Source: JAKFWF01 sp041745515 (GTDB lineage: Bacteria; Pseudomonadota; Alphaproteobacteria; Rhizobiales; Hyphomicrobiaceae). Taken from it: a DNA stretch of 47,505 nucleotides. Positions 26,067 to 35,216 of the stretch are shown one piece after another. Below the pieces are notes generated by a model. That model was not told where the DNA came from and searched no databases. It saw only the letters and a list, made by a program, of their open reading frames with translations. The stretch is from NCBI GenBank assembly GCA_041745515.1, contig JBGTIU010000018.1, positions 1 through 47,505 of the forward strand. Direction: 5' to 3'. The number at the start of each line of letters is the position of its first letter. The first letter of the stretch is position 1. The translations under genes were made by a program, and so were the position numbers.

Positions 26067-26675
26067 TCACGCCGGTTTGGTCTCGGCGAAGGCCGGCACC
26101 GCACTAACAAACTGATCCAGCCAGCGCACCAGCTTCGGGTGCTTGACCCGCCATTTGCCTTCGTGCCTGAAATCGAGATAGCCAAGCGCACAGGCGATCG
26201 TCAGATGGCCATAGTCGGGTCCGACGCCCCACAGCGGCGGATTTGTCTCGAGATGGTCGAGTGCATCATCGATCTTGGCCTGCTGCCGGTCGATCCAAGC
26301 CGCGACCCATTTATCCTCGGGCCGAAACCGTCTTTCGTAGACGAGCAGCAACGCCGCATCGAGCACACCGTCGCCGAGGGCTCCAAGTGTCAGCGTATTG
26401 AAGCGCTCCGCTCCGCTCGCCGGAAACAGTTTTGGGCTTGGCTTCAGGCTGTCCAGGTACTCGCAGATAACGTGGCTATCATAAAGTTGCGTGCCGTTAG
26501 GCAGAATTAACACGGGGATCTTCGACAACGGATTCTCTTTCCTCAACGCTTTGTTGTCCGGCGAATTCGTGTCCGTTTGCTCGATCTTGATCTGATCGAG
26601 CACACCCTTCATGCGGGCAGCGACTTTGACCTTGCGGCCATAAGGCGAAAGCGGGGAGGACAGCAGTTTCATCAT
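26067..26675 (-). CDS. Glutathione S-transferase
   Basis: This encodes 202 residues. The thioredoxin-like N-terminal domain begins MKLLSSPLSPYGRKVKVAAR, where the serine in the SPYGRKV turn is the usual catalytic residue of this type. The cis-proline motif NPLSKIPVLIL and the glutathione-binding motif DSHVICEYLD follow. The helical C-terminal domain includes VAAWIDRQQAKIDDALDHLE and LTIACALGYLDFRHEGKW. It belongs to the bacterial group that conjugates or reduces electrophiles with glutathione. Its substrate is unknown. The hydratase gene follows after 14 bases, and the soxB-like gene is divergent. Confidence 0.9.
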   Translation of the reverse strand: MMKLLSSPLSPYGRKVKVAARMKGVLDQIKIEQTDTNSPDNKALRKENPLSKIPVLILPNGTQLYDSHVICEYLDSLKPSPKLFPASGAERFNTLTLGALGDGVLDAALLLVYERRFRPEDKWVAAWIDRQQAKIDDALDHLETNPPLWGVGPDYGHLTIACALGYLDFRHEGKWRVKHPKLVRWLDQFVSAVPAFAETKPA

Positions 26676-26880
26676 CGACGAACTCCGGCATTGGGCGGCT
26701 GCGCGCGGCAGAAGGCTGCGTCCGGCTCATCGTGACGGGGACTGCGAGCCGCCGCAAGAGCAGATCGAAATTTTTCCGGGCTCCCGGCAAACTTCGAACG
26801 CGGTGCAAATTCGTCTTGCTGGCGGATCGCAATGGAAAGTTCTCTCGCAGACCAGCACAAATATGTACTACTGAGCACGC

Positions 26881-28131
26881 ATGAAATTCTCAATCTTCTC
26901 CCTCGTCCGCAATGCCGTCAGCGGGCATGAAAGCTGGGGCCGGCAATGGCGTGCGCCTGAGCCAAAGCCAAGTTACGACGTTGTCATCGTCGGCGCAGGC
27001 GGACATGGGCTGGCGACCGCCTACTACCTTGCGCGCGAACACGGGATCGCCAACGTCGCTGTGCTCGAAAAGAGCTGGCTTGGCGGCGGCAATACCGGGC
27101 GCAACACCACCATCATCCGCTCGAACTACCTTTATGACGAGAGTGCTGCGCTCTACGACCATGCTCTCAAGCTGTGGGAGGGTCTGTCGGCAACGCTCAA
27201 CTACAACGTGATGTTTTCGGCGCGCGGCGTGCTGATGCTCGCCCACAATCACCACGACGTCATCAGCTTCAGGCGGCACATCTATGCCAACCGCTTGAAT
27301 GGCGTTGACAACGAATGGCTCAGCCCCGACCAGGTGAAGGCCTTCTGCCCGCCTCTCAACATGTCGAGATCGATCCGTTATCCGATCGTCGGTGGCGCAC
27401 TGCAACGTCGCGGCGGCGTCGCTCGTCACGACGCGGTGGCCTGGGGATACGCAAGGGCCGCCGACGCACGAGGCGTCGACATTATCCAGAACTGCGAGGT
27501 CACCGGTTTCCGGCGGGATGCCAATGGCGCGATAGCCGGTGTTGAAACGTCACGCGGCATGATCGCCACGAAAAAAGTCGCCGTCGTCGCCGCTGGCCAC
27601 AGCAGCGTCATCATGGCCATGGCCGGTCTGCGCGTGCCGCTCGAAAGCTTTCCACTGCAAGCACTGGTCTCCGAACCGGTGAAACCGATCTTCCCTTGCG
27701 TCGTCATGTCGAACACGATCCACGCCTACCTCTCGCAGTCCGACAAGGGTGAGCTGGTGATTGGCGCCGGCACTGACCAGTATGTTTCCTACAGTCAGCA
27801 GGGCGGACTGCACGTGACGATGCACACGCTCGAAGCCATCTGCGAACTCGTGCCGGAGTTTCGTCGCCTGCGCATGCTGCGCAACTGGGGCGGCATCGTC
27901 GATGTGACGCCGGATCGGTCGCCCATCATCGGCAAGACGCCGATTCAGGGACTGTACATCAATTGCGGTTGGGGCACCGGTGGATTCAAGGCAACGCCCG
28001 GGTCCGGCCATGTGTTTGCGCACACCATCGCACGCGATGCACCGCACACGATCAATGCGCCGTTCAGCCTCGACCGCTTCCGTACCGGCCGCCTGATCGA
28101 CGAAGCCGCGGCAGCGGCTGTGGCACATTGA
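26881..28131 (+). CDS. Sarcosine oxidase beta-subunit-like FAD-dependent oxidase
   Basis: This encodes 416 residues, the usual length of SoxB. It opens with MKFSIFSLVRNAVSGHESWG, typical for heterotetrameric sarcosine oxidase beta subunits, and the FAD-binding Rossmann motif is VVIVGAGGHGLATAYYLA (about 35-52). Further matches are NTGRNTTIIRSNYLYDESAA and the C-terminal LRNWGGIVDVTPDRSPIIGK. The substrate side is ITVSRWGTGGFKATPGSG-like NCGWGTGGFKATPGSG. SoxB needs SoxA, SoxD and SoxG as partners, but none is adjacent. It may be a stand-alone dehydrogenase for N-methylated amino acids. The end is five bases from the convergent mraY stop codon. Confidence 0.85.
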   Translation: MKFSIFSLVRNAVSGHESWGRQWRAPEPKPSYDVVIVGAGGHGLATAYYLAREHGIANVAVLEKSWLGGGNTGRNTTIIRSNYLYDESAALYDHALKLWEGLSATLNYNVMFSARGVLMLAHNHHDVISFRRHIYANRLNGVDNEWLSPDQVKAFCPPLNMSRSIRYPIVGGALQRRGGVARHDAVAWGYARAADARGVDIIQNCEVTGFRRDANGAIAGVETSRGMIATKKVAVVAAGHSSVIMAMAGLRVPLESFPLQALVSEPVKPIFPCVVMSNTIHAYLSQSDKGELVIGAGTDQYVSYSQQGGLHVTMHTLEAICELVPEFRRLRMLRNWGGIVDVTPDRSPIIGKTPIQGLYINCGWGTGGFKATPGSGHVFAHTIARDAPHTINAPFSLDRFRTGRLIDEAAAAAVAH

Positions 28132-28136
28132 ATAGG

Positions 28137-29219
28137 TTACCTCAGCTTGAGCGTCGCGAGGCCGGCCAGCGCCAGACAGACCGAGATGATCCAGAACCGC
28201 ACAACAATTGTTGCCTCGGCCCATCCCTTCTGCTCGAAATGATGGTGCAGCGGGGCCATTCGGAATACTCGTTTCCCCGTCAACTTGAACGACGCGACTT
28301 GAATGATCACCGATAGGGCCTCCAGAACAAAAAGTCCGCCGACGATCGCCAGCACGATTTCATGTTTCGTCGCGACCGCAATGGCGCCAAGCGCGCCGCC
28401 CAAGGCGAGCGATCCCGTGTCGCCCATGAAGATCATGGCGGGTGGCGCATTGAACCACAGAAAGCCAAGCCCTGCTCCAATCAGGGCACCGCAAATGATT
28501 GCTAGCTCGCCGGTCCCGGCAATGTAGTGGATCTGTAGATAGCGCGCCCAATCGAAGCGCCCCGACACGTACGCGAAGACACCGAACGTGGCCGCCGCGA
28601 TCATCACCGGCACGATCGCGAGACCGTCCAGCCCGTCGGTCAGATTGACCGCGTTTCCGGCGCCGGCAATGACGATCACACCGAACACGACGAAGAGCGG
28701 GCCTAGATCGAGCAGCATGTTCTTGAAGAACGGCACCGCCAATTTGCCGGAGAACTGGGCCAACGACAGTTTCATGATGGCGTAGGTGGCGGCGGCCGCG
28801 ACCAGCAATTCAATTCCGAACCGAATGCGCGTGGAAAATCCATCGGTCGTGCTTTTCGTCACTTTCAAATAATCGTCGTAAAAGCCGATCGCACCATAGG
28901 CTAGCGTAACCCCCAGCACGGTCCACACGTACCAGTTCGACAAGTTGGCCCACAGCAGAGTCGACACCGTGACCCCACTGAGGATCATCAGGCCACCCAT
29001 AGTCGGCGTGCCACGTTTCAACAGATGCGTTTTCGGGCCGTCATCGCGGATAGGCTGGCCTTTACCCTGCTTGAGGCGCAGCATGTCGATCATTGCCGGA
29101 CCGAACAGGAACACGAACAGTGCCGCCGTCAACATCGAGCCGCCAGTGCGGAATGTGATGTAGCGAAACACGTTGAGCGCACCGACCTGGTCGCTGAAAC
29201 TCGTCAGCTCATAGAGCAT
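28137..29219 (-). CDS. mraY: Phospho-MurNAc-pentapeptide translocase
   Basis: This encodes 360 residues from ATG 29219 with about ten membrane segments. Recognisable motifs are RDDGPKTHLLKRGTPTMGGL near residue 60, the aspartate-rich loop GFYDDYLKV, the NLTDGLDGLAIVP motif, and the C-terminal MAPLHHHFEQKGWAEATIV. MraY transfers phospho-MurNAc-pentapeptide from UDP to undecaprenyl phosphate to make lipid I at the inner membrane. An upstream extension to 29276 has no similarity. It follows the murE-murF frame after 61 bases. The usual next genes (murD, ftsW, murG, murC) are absent; the convergent soxB-like gene lies instead. Confidence 0.97.
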   Translation of the reverse strand: MLYELTSFSDQVGALNVFRYITFRTGGSMLTAALFVFLFGPAMIDMLRLKQGKGQPIRDDGPKTHLLKRGTPTMGGLMILSGVTVSTLLWANLSNWYVWTVLGVTLAYGAIGFYDDYLKVTKSTTDGFSTRIRFGIELLVAAAATYAIMKLSLAQFSGKLAVPFFKNMLLDLGPLFVVFGVIVIAGAGNAVNLTDGLDGLAIVPVMIAAATFGVFAYVSGRFDWARYLQIHYIAGTGELAIICGALIGAGLGFLWFNAPPAMIFMGDTGSLALGGALGAIAVATKHEIVLAIVGGLFVLEALSVIIQVASFKLTGKRVFRMAPLHHHFEQKGWAEATIVVRFWIISVCLALAGLATLKLR

Positions 29220-29280
29220 ACGCCTTGATCTCCCCGCAGTCGGTCGCACCTGCCGCGCGTCACGCGCCGCCGCCAACTCG

Positions 29281-32124
29281 TCAAACGCCCTGTGCCTTCG
29301 CCTTCAAAATATCGATCAGCGGTGCCATGCGGCTGCCAAGAGAGCCCTTGACCATCACCACATCGCCCGATCGAACCATACTCGCCAGGGTCTGATTGAG
29401 ACCCGTCGACGTCCGGGCCCATCCTCCCTGCCGATGTGCCGCTATGCGATCAAACAGATGCCGCATGTTCGCACCGCACGCAAACACAAGATCGACGCCC
29501 GCCAAATCAACCGCGTCTTTGAGGCCTTCATGCAGCAAGGCGGCAGTTGGTCCGAGTTCGAGCATATCTCCCATTACCGCGATGCGACGGGGAAACTTCC
29601 GCCGCGGTATGCTGCCGAGCAGTGCGAGCGCAGCCTGCATCGATGCCGGATTGGCGTTGTAGCTCTCGTCGATCAGTAACATCTCTCCGCCGTCGATCAG
29701 GCGAATTGTCAAGCGGGCGCCCCGACCCTCGGGTGCCGTGGCGGCGGCCAGGGCCGGCAATGCCGCCTCCAAATCAGCGTCTACCGCATGCAGAGCGGCG
29801 ACCACCGCCAGCGAGTTCTGCACGATATGGCCGCCCGGCACTCCGAGCCTGTACGAAACGGTTCGGCCGCCGACCGCGACGGTGATCATGCTATCGTCGC
29901 TGCCGAGATCGGCCGAGACAAGACGGACATCCGCCTGTTGGCACGTCCCGAATGAAACAATCTGCGCGCGCGCAATCCGGCCGGCGGCCTGCAATCGCTC
30001 GAAATGGGGATTGTCACGATTGATGATCGCGACGCCACCCGGCAGCAAGCCGCTGAAAATCTCGGCCTTGGCATCGGCGATGCCTTCGATCGACGCGAAG
30101 TTGCCAAGATGCACCGGCTCGACCGTCGTGATGATTGCCAGATGCGGGCGAACGAACGCGCTTAGCCGGGCTACCTCGCCGGCGTGATTCATGCCGATCT
30201 CGTAGATGGCATAGTCGACGTCGGCGGCCGTACGTGCCAGAGTCAGCGGCACACCCCACTGGTTGTTATAGGACTTGACGGCCGCGTAGGTGCGGCCAAC
30301 TCGAGCGAAGCAGCGGTTCAACATTTCTTTGGTGCCGGTCTTGCCGACGCTACCGGTGACCGCGATGACTTGGGCTTTGGGCGACAATCTGGCGCGAGCA
30401 GCAACCCCAACGCGTTCGAGGGCACGCATTGGGTCATCAACGCGCAACAGCGCGCCGTCGCCGGCTTGCCGCGTGTAGCCTTTCGAAACCACGGCCGCGA
30501 CCGCTCCGCCGGCGAACGCTACCGGCACAAACTCGTGCCCATCGCGCACATCCTTCAGAGCAACGAACACATCGCCTGTTGCGATTGACCTCGTATCAAT
30601 CGAAAACCCCGTGATGGCGTCGTCGATCCGACCATCCAAAGTTGCGTTGGTCGCGGCGATCAAGTCGGAAGCGGTCCACAGCGCCGGATCCATGGCGTGA
30701 CGCACCGCCTCGTGATCGGAGAATGGTACGACGGTCTTGCCAATGATCTGGTCGGTCTCATGCCCCTTGCCCGCAACCAGCAAGACATCACCCGGCTCCA
30801 TCATGGCGACTGCCGTCGAAATTGCTTGCCCTCGATCACCGATCTCGCGTGCGCCCTTCGCGCCTGCCAGCACCTCGGCACGGATCGCTGCCGCATCTTC
30901 GCTGCGCGGGTTGTCGTCAGTCACGATGACCACATCGGCTTGCCGGGTCGCGATCTCGCCCATGATCGGACGCTTGCCCTTATCCCGATCGCCGCCGCAG
31001 CCAAAGACGCAGATGAGCTTGCCCGAGGCAAAGGGGCGCAACGCATCGAGGGCGGCGGCCAGCGCCTCCGGCTTATGCGCGTAATCGACGAGAGCAAGGC
31101 CGCCTTTGTGCTCGGCCACGACCTCAAGCCGTCCCTTGACGCCGGTCAATTCCGACAGCGCCGCGAATACGGCATCCGGTTGCTCGTCAGTCGAGATAGC
31201 GAGCCCCGCGGCGAGCAGCGCGTTGGTCGCCTGATAATCGCCGATGAGATTGAGTCGAATAGAGTGGCGGCGTCCCTCGAACTCCACGGTGAGCGCTTGA
31301 GCGAAACCATCGGGCCGCAGATCGACAAGACGCAGGTCCTGTGCCATGCGACCGGTCGTGAAAAGCCTGATCCCGCGCGCTCGGACGGCCGCCGCAACCA
31401 CCGGTGAACGCGCGTCGTCGGCGTGGACGACCGCAACGCCGCCGGCCGGCAACAGTGTGTCGAACAGGCGCAGTTTCGCGCCGAAGTAATCTTCGACGGT
31501 CGGATGATAGTCGAGATGATCGCGCCCTAGATTCGTGAACGCAGCCGCTCTGATCGTTACGCCATCGAGGCGTCTCTGGTCGAGCCCATGTGACGATGCC
31601 TCGACCGCCAGGTGCGTGACGCCCTCAGCCGTCAGATCGGCCAATATCGCGTGCAACGTTACGGGATCGGGAGTCGTCAGCGATCCGTAGACGCTGCCGT
31701 CGGGCTTGACGACACCGATCGTCCCAAGCGATGCGGAACAGCGGCCGAGCCGAGCAAAGAGCTGCCTCGTGAACTCCGCGACCGACGTCTTGCCATTGGT
31801 TCCAGTGACCGCGATTGTTATGGTCGGCTGCTTGGCGTAGAAGCGCGCCGCCAGCAGCGCCAACGCCCGGCGCGAGTCGACTGCGCGCACAACCGGCACC
31901 TCCAGCGATGGCAACGCTACACCCTCGCCGGCAAGAACAGCTGCTGCACCTTTTGCAATGGCCTCGCCAATGAACCGAGCGCCGTCGGACTGGGCTCCAG
32001 GTAAGGCCGCAAACAGCACGCCTGGCTGCACGGTACGACTATCCGCAGTTAAGCCGAGGATGAGCGTCTGCTCCGATCCATGCGGCAGCTGCGCGTCTTG
32101 GCCGACCAGCTGAGATAGCAGCAT
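29281..32124 (-). CDS. Joined MurE-MurF peptidoglycan ligase in one reading frame
   Basis: One open frame of 947 residues holds two Mur ligases. Residues 1-477 are MurE: DSRTVQPG, the ATP-binding VTGTNGKTSV (107-113 core), carbamylated-lysine region, GCGGDRDKGKRP, and the DNPR motif at 404-407 that selects meso-diaminopimelate. Residues 478-947 are MurF: MDPALWTASDLIAATNATLD, TGSVGKTGTKEM (core 590-596), EIGMNHAGEVARL, and the C-terminal domain with SYNANPASMQAALALLG. MurE adds meso-DAP and MurF adds D-Ala-D-Ala. The MurF-like methionine (codon at 30693) is preceded by no stop codon and no clear ribosome site. The start is uncertain: 32124 follows AGGAC, while in-frame 32145 (ATG) and 32184 (GTG) are also open. 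Confidence 0.93.
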   Translation of the reverse strand: MLLSQLVGQDAQLPHGSEQTLILGLTADSRTVQPGVLFAALPGAQSDGARFIGEAIAKGAAAVLAGEGVALPSLEVPVVRAVDSRRALALLAARFYAKQPTITIAVTGTNGKTSVAEFTRQLFARLGRCSASLGTIGVVKPDGSVYGSLTTPDPVTLHAILADLTAEGVTHLAVEASSHGLDQRRLDGVTIRAAAFTNLGRDHLDYHPTVEDYFGAKLRLFDTLLPAGGVAVVHADDARSPVVAAAVRARGIRLFTTGRMAQDLRLVDLRPDGFAQALTVEFEGRRHSIRLNLIGDYQATNALLAAGLAISTDEQPDAVFAALSELTGVKGRLEVVAEHKGGLALVDYAHKPEALAAALDALRPFASGKLICVFGCGGDRDKGKRPIMGEIATRQADVVIVTDDNPRSEDAAAIRAEVLAGAKGAREIGDRGQAISTAVAMMEPGDVLLVAGKGHETDQIIGKTVVPFSDHEAVRHAMDPALWTASDLIAATNATLDGRIDDAITGFSIDTRSIATGDVFVALKDVRDGHEFVPVAFAGGAVAAVVSKGYTRQAGDGALLRVDDPMRALERVGVAARARLSPKAQVIAVTGSVGKTGTKEMLNRCFARVGRTYAAVKSYNNQWGVPLTLARTAADVDYAIYEIGMNHAGEVARLSAFVRPHLAIITTVEPVHLGNFASIEGIADAKAEIFSGLLPGGVAIINRDNPHFERLQAAGRIARAQIVSFGTCQQADVRLVSADLGSDDSMITVAVGGRTVSYRLGVPGGHIVQNSLAVVAALHAVDADLEAALPALAAATAPEGRGARLTIRLIDGGEMLLIDESYNANPASMQAALALLGSIPRRKFPRRIAVMGDMLELGPTAALLHEGLKDAVDLAGVDLVFACGANMRHLFDRIAAHRQGGWARTSTGLNQTLASMVRSGDVVMVKGSLGSRMAPLIDILKAKAQGV

Positions 32125-32222
32125 CAATTCTGTCCTGGTGGCCATCGTGGGCGGCCGGTTTCCGTTTTTTGTCGGCAACTCCACTGGCGTGGTGCCTGCC
32201 CGCTGCGACGGGACAACCCGTC

Positions 32223-33893
32223 TTATTTTGCACTGCGGAATGCGTCAAATTGTGTCTGAACCGAAGCAGGACTGACCCCGGTCAGGGGCGCAATGCGCGC
32301 GATCACCCGGGCAACGGTTGGCGCTGCATTGAGCCCAGCCGTGATCTGTCCGCCGCTTTCGATCGATGCTTGCGGGCGATGCAGCATCACCAGCACGACG
32401 TATTTCGGGCCGCTCGCGGGGAACATCGCCAGGAACGACGAGATCACCGCATCTTCTCGATACTGCCCGCCGATCGCGATCTCGGCGGTACCGGTCTTGC
32501 CGCCGACCTCGAAGCCGCTGACGTCGGCGCGCCGACCGGTGCCGTATGGTGCGGTCACGTTGCGGCGCATCAGCGCTGCCAGGGCTGCGCTGGTCTCGCC
32601 AGATATGACCCTGCTGCGTTGGTCGGGGGCTCGCCCACCTGTCAGCAGCAGGGTCGGCTCGACGGCGAACCCGCCGTTCAACAATGATGCTGCCGCCGAA
32701 ACAAATCGCAACGGCGAAACAGCGAGGCCATGCCCAAAACTGATCGTTGCCGTCTCGATTTCTCCCCAGCGGGCCGGCAAGCTCGCTTTTGCGGTCGGGC
32801 CGGCTTCCGTCCGGGCCGGCTTCAAGAGGCCGATCCGGCTGAGAAAGGCCTGCTGCGACCGCGCGCCAGCTTTCAACGCCATCTGCGCGGCACCGACGTT
32901 CGAGGACAAAACAAACACTTCGCGCAACGTGAGCGGACGCCCAGCCGGATGCGGATCACGGATTTGATGACGCCCGATCCGCAAGGGAGCCCGCACATCG
33001 TAGACGGTGTCGAGCCTAGCCGCGCCTTGATCGAGCGCCTGCGCGATTGTGAACAGCTTGAAAATCGATCCCAACTCGTAGACGCCGGTTGCATTCTTAT
33101 CGAGGCGCGTCGGATCCTGTGCTTGTTTCGGCCAAGCCGGATCGACCGCCGGCAGGGACGCGGCTGCGATGATCTCACCCGTCTGCGCGTCCATCACGAT
33201 GCCGGCCGCCCCTTGGGCGGCATAGCGTGCCACCGCAGCGGTAAGCTCATCCTCGAGCCCGTGTTGCACGCCAAGGTCGAGCGACAATCGCACCGGTACC
33301 TTCGAGGAGGGCTTCGACCCCAGCACTGCCTCGACACCTTTCGTCTCATCGATGAATTTCTCGAGACCGGCAATACCGCGATTATCGACACTGACACCGC
33401 CGAGCAGATGTCCTGCCAAATGCCCCATCGGATAGGTCCGCCGGGGCTCGCGCCGGAATGCTAGTCCCGGCAGGCCAAGGTCGTGCACCCGCTGCGCTAC
33501 GCGCGGCGACAGACCGCGCCTGATCCAGATGAACCGGCGGCTCTTGTCGGCGAGCGTCAAGCGCATCTGGGCCTGATCGATATCGGGAAAAATCTCGGCC
33601 AATTGTTCGGTGGCTTCATCGATATCGATAATGAGCGCGGGATCGGCGTAGAGCGATGGTGTGTCGAGATCGGTTGCCAACAAGCGGCCATTGCGATCGA
33701 CGATATCGGGCCGCGCAAAGGCGCGCGCAATCGGCTCGTTCATGGAGATGCGGGCGCTAGCCTGGCCTTTGAACCCCAGCCAGACGAGTTGCAACGCCAA
33801 AGCCGAAAATGCGAGCGCGACGCAGAGCAGGACTGCAACAGTCCTGTTCTCGCTCGACACTTGCGCTGCGGTATGGCCGTTTGCCGATCGCAT
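32223..33893 (-). CDS. ftsI: Septal peptidoglycan transpeptidase FtsI (PBP3)
   Basis: This encodes 556 residues. One N-terminal membrane helix (AVLLCVALAFSALALQLVWL) is followed by the PBP dimer region (RPDIVDRNGRLLATDL) and the transpeptidase domain. The active-site motifs are S276-I-F-K279 (ELGSIFKLF), S330-S-N332 (LSSNVGAA) and K466-T-G468 (GGKTGTAE). FtsI crosslinks septal peptidoglycan within the divisome. ATG 33893 overlaps the ftsL stop codon (TGATG), showing coupled translation; a TTG one codon earlier is less likely. The murE-murF frame begins about 40-100 bases downstream, depending on its start. Confidence 0.95.
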   Translation of the reverse strand: MRSANGHTAAQVSSENRTVAVLLCVALAFSALALQLVWLGFKGQASARISMNEPIARAFARPDIVDRNGRLLATDLDTPSLYADPALIIDIDEATEQLAEIFPDIDQAQMRLTLADKSRRFIWIRRGLSPRVAQRVHDLGLPGLAFRREPRRTYPMGHLAGHLLGGVSVDNRGIAGLEKFIDETKGVEAVLGSKPSSKVPVRLSLDLGVQHGLEDELTAAVARYAAQGAAGIVMDAQTGEIIAAASLPAVDPAWPKQAQDPTRLDKNATGVYELGSIFKLFTIAQALDQGAARLDTVYDVRAPLRIGRHQIRDPHPAGRPLTLREVFVLSSNVGAAQMALKAGARSQQAFLSRIGLLKPARTEAGPTAKASLPARWGEIETATISFGHGLAVSPLRFVSAAASLLNGGFAVEPTLLLTGGRAPDQRSRVISGETSAALAALMRRNVTAPYGTGRRADVSGFEVGGKTGTAEIAIGGQYREDAVISSFLAMFPASGPKYVVLVMLHRPQASIESGGQITAGLNAAPTVARVIARIAPLTGVSPASVQTQFDAFRSAK

Positions 33894-34180
33894 CAAGGCT
33901 GTTCCCGGACGCGGCGCGGCAGTTGGTCTTCAGCAACGAACTGTTGAGCGGTAGGTGGCACCAGCCCCATTGCTTGCGCCAACGGCGCGATTCGATCGGG
34001 ACGCGATAGATGCGCGAGTTCGGCACGCGCCGCGGCTATGTCCGCTTCAACACGATCGAGCGTCCGATCCAACACCTGAACGCGCGCTTCCAGCCGCCCG
34101 GTCTCATAGCTGATCCAATAGAGCACCGCGGCCGACCCGATCGCCAGCGTCACTGCCCCCGCCGCCGCCCAACGCCGCAT
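33893..34180 (-). CDS. ftsL: Cell division protein FtsL-like
   Basis: This encodes 95 residues with one N-terminal membrane helix (AAAGAVTLAIGSAAVLYWIS) and a coiled-coil (LEARVQVLDRTLDRVEADIA) in the periplasm. The end HLSRPDRIAPLAQAMGLVPP is typical for alphaproteobacterial FtsL. It forms a trimeric complex with FtsB and FtsQ that activates FtsI and FtsW. The sequence of FtsL is poorly conserved, so the place between rsmH and ftsI is the main support. The stop codon overlaps the start of ftsI. Confidence 0.88.
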   Translation of the reverse strand: MRRWAAAGAVTLAIGSAAVLYWISYETGRLEARVQVLDRTLDRVEADIAAARAELAHLSRPDRIAPLAQAMGLVPPTAQQFVAEDQLPRRVREQP

Positions 34181-34208
34181 GCGAGCCTCCCGCCAAGTCT
34201 TGTGAACT

Positions 34209-35216
34209 TCACTCTTGCTCAGTCGGCCAGGCCACAGCTTCCGTGCGGATTGCCGCTCTCAACTTGGCCGAACGGGCACGAGGGTTGCGATCACATTCGT
34301 CATCATCAGGTACTAACGGACGCTGGTTAACGATTTGGAAACTCGGGCGCGCGGCGGGCTGCTTTTGCGGCTGGTGCCGCGATGGACTTGCCTCCCTGCC
34401 TGCGCGTTGCAACAGGAACCGTTTCACAAGGCGGTCTTCCAGCGAGTGGAATGTCACGATTGCCAGCCGACCGCCAGGCTTGAGGATGCGCTCGGCTGCG
34501 GCGAGCCCTCTGGCCAGCTCGCCAAGCTCATCGTTGACGGCGATGCGCAGGGCCTGGAAGCTTCGCGTCGCGGGGTGTCGTCCATCGGGTTTCTTCGGGC
34601 CGAGCACGCGGGAGATGACGTTCGCAAGATCGAGTGTGCGGGTGAAAAGCCGCTCGCTCCGCCGCTTGATGATGGCGGCCGCTATCGCACGCGACCTGCG
34701 CTCCTCGCCGTACTGGAAAAGGATATCGGCAAGAGCCGACTGCTCGCACGCGTTGACAAGATCGGCAGCGCTTCGTCCGGCGAGAGCACCCGTTTGCGAC
34801 ATGCGCATGTCGAGAGGTCCGTCGCGCTGAAACGAGAATCCGCGCTCCGGCTGATCGAGTTGCATGGAGGAAACGCCGAGATCGAGCACCACACCATCAA
34901 CCAAGCTACCACGTTCAAGACGGTCGGCCGTCGCGTCCTCCATCCGACTGAAAGGCGCTTCGACGACGGTCAATCGATCTGGGAACAGTTGAACTACAGC
35001 TGCTGCTGCGGCGACCACAGTCGGATCGCGATCAAGCGCCAGAACGGAGCAATGCGCGGCATCGAGCAGCGCGCGAGAGTAGCCGCCCGCGCCGAACGTG
35101 CCGTCAATGTAACGTTCGCCTGGCTGCGGCTCCAGGCTCCGAATCACTTGCCTCAGCAGCACCGGCGTGTGCGGCGCCGGAGGCCGTCCCGCCTGGCTCT
35201 GCTGCTGCTCTGTCAT
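34209..35216 (-). CDS. rsmH: 16S rRNA (cytosine1402-N4)-methyltransferase RsmH (MraW)
   Basis: This encodes 335 residues from ATG 35216, which overlaps the mraZ stop codon by four bases (ATGA). Family sequences are HTPVLLRQVIRSLEPQPGER and YIDGTFGAGGYSRALL (SAM-binding motif I), then VDGVVLDLGVSSMQLDQPER, RGFSFQRDGPLDMRMS, FQALRIAVNDELGELARGL and ILKPGGRLAIVTFHSLEDRL. It methylates C1402 of 16S rRNA at the P site. An in-frame extension to 35342 would overlap mraZ and has no similarity. The ftsL gene follows after 28 bases. Confidence 0.96.
   Translation of the reverse strand: MTEQQQSQAGRPPAPHTPVLLRQVIRSLEPQPGERYIDGTFGAGGYSRALLDAAHCSVLALDRDPTVVAAAAAVVQLFPDRLTVVEAPFSRMEDATADRLERGSLVDGVVLDLGVSSMQLDQPERGFSFQRDGPLDMRMSQTGALAGRSAADLVNACEQSALADILFQYGEERRSRAIAAAIIKRRSERLFTRTLDLANVISRVLGPKKPDGRHPATRSFQALRIAVNDELGELARGLAAAERILKPGGRLAIVTFHSLEDRLVKRFLLQRAGREASPSRHQPQKQPAARPSFQIVNQRPLVPDDDECDRNPRARSAKLRAAIRTEAVAWPTEQE

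Noticed and set aside
32169..33464. Plus-strand frames of 172-244 codons over ftsI
   Set aside because: They are antisense to ftsI and have no similarity to any family.
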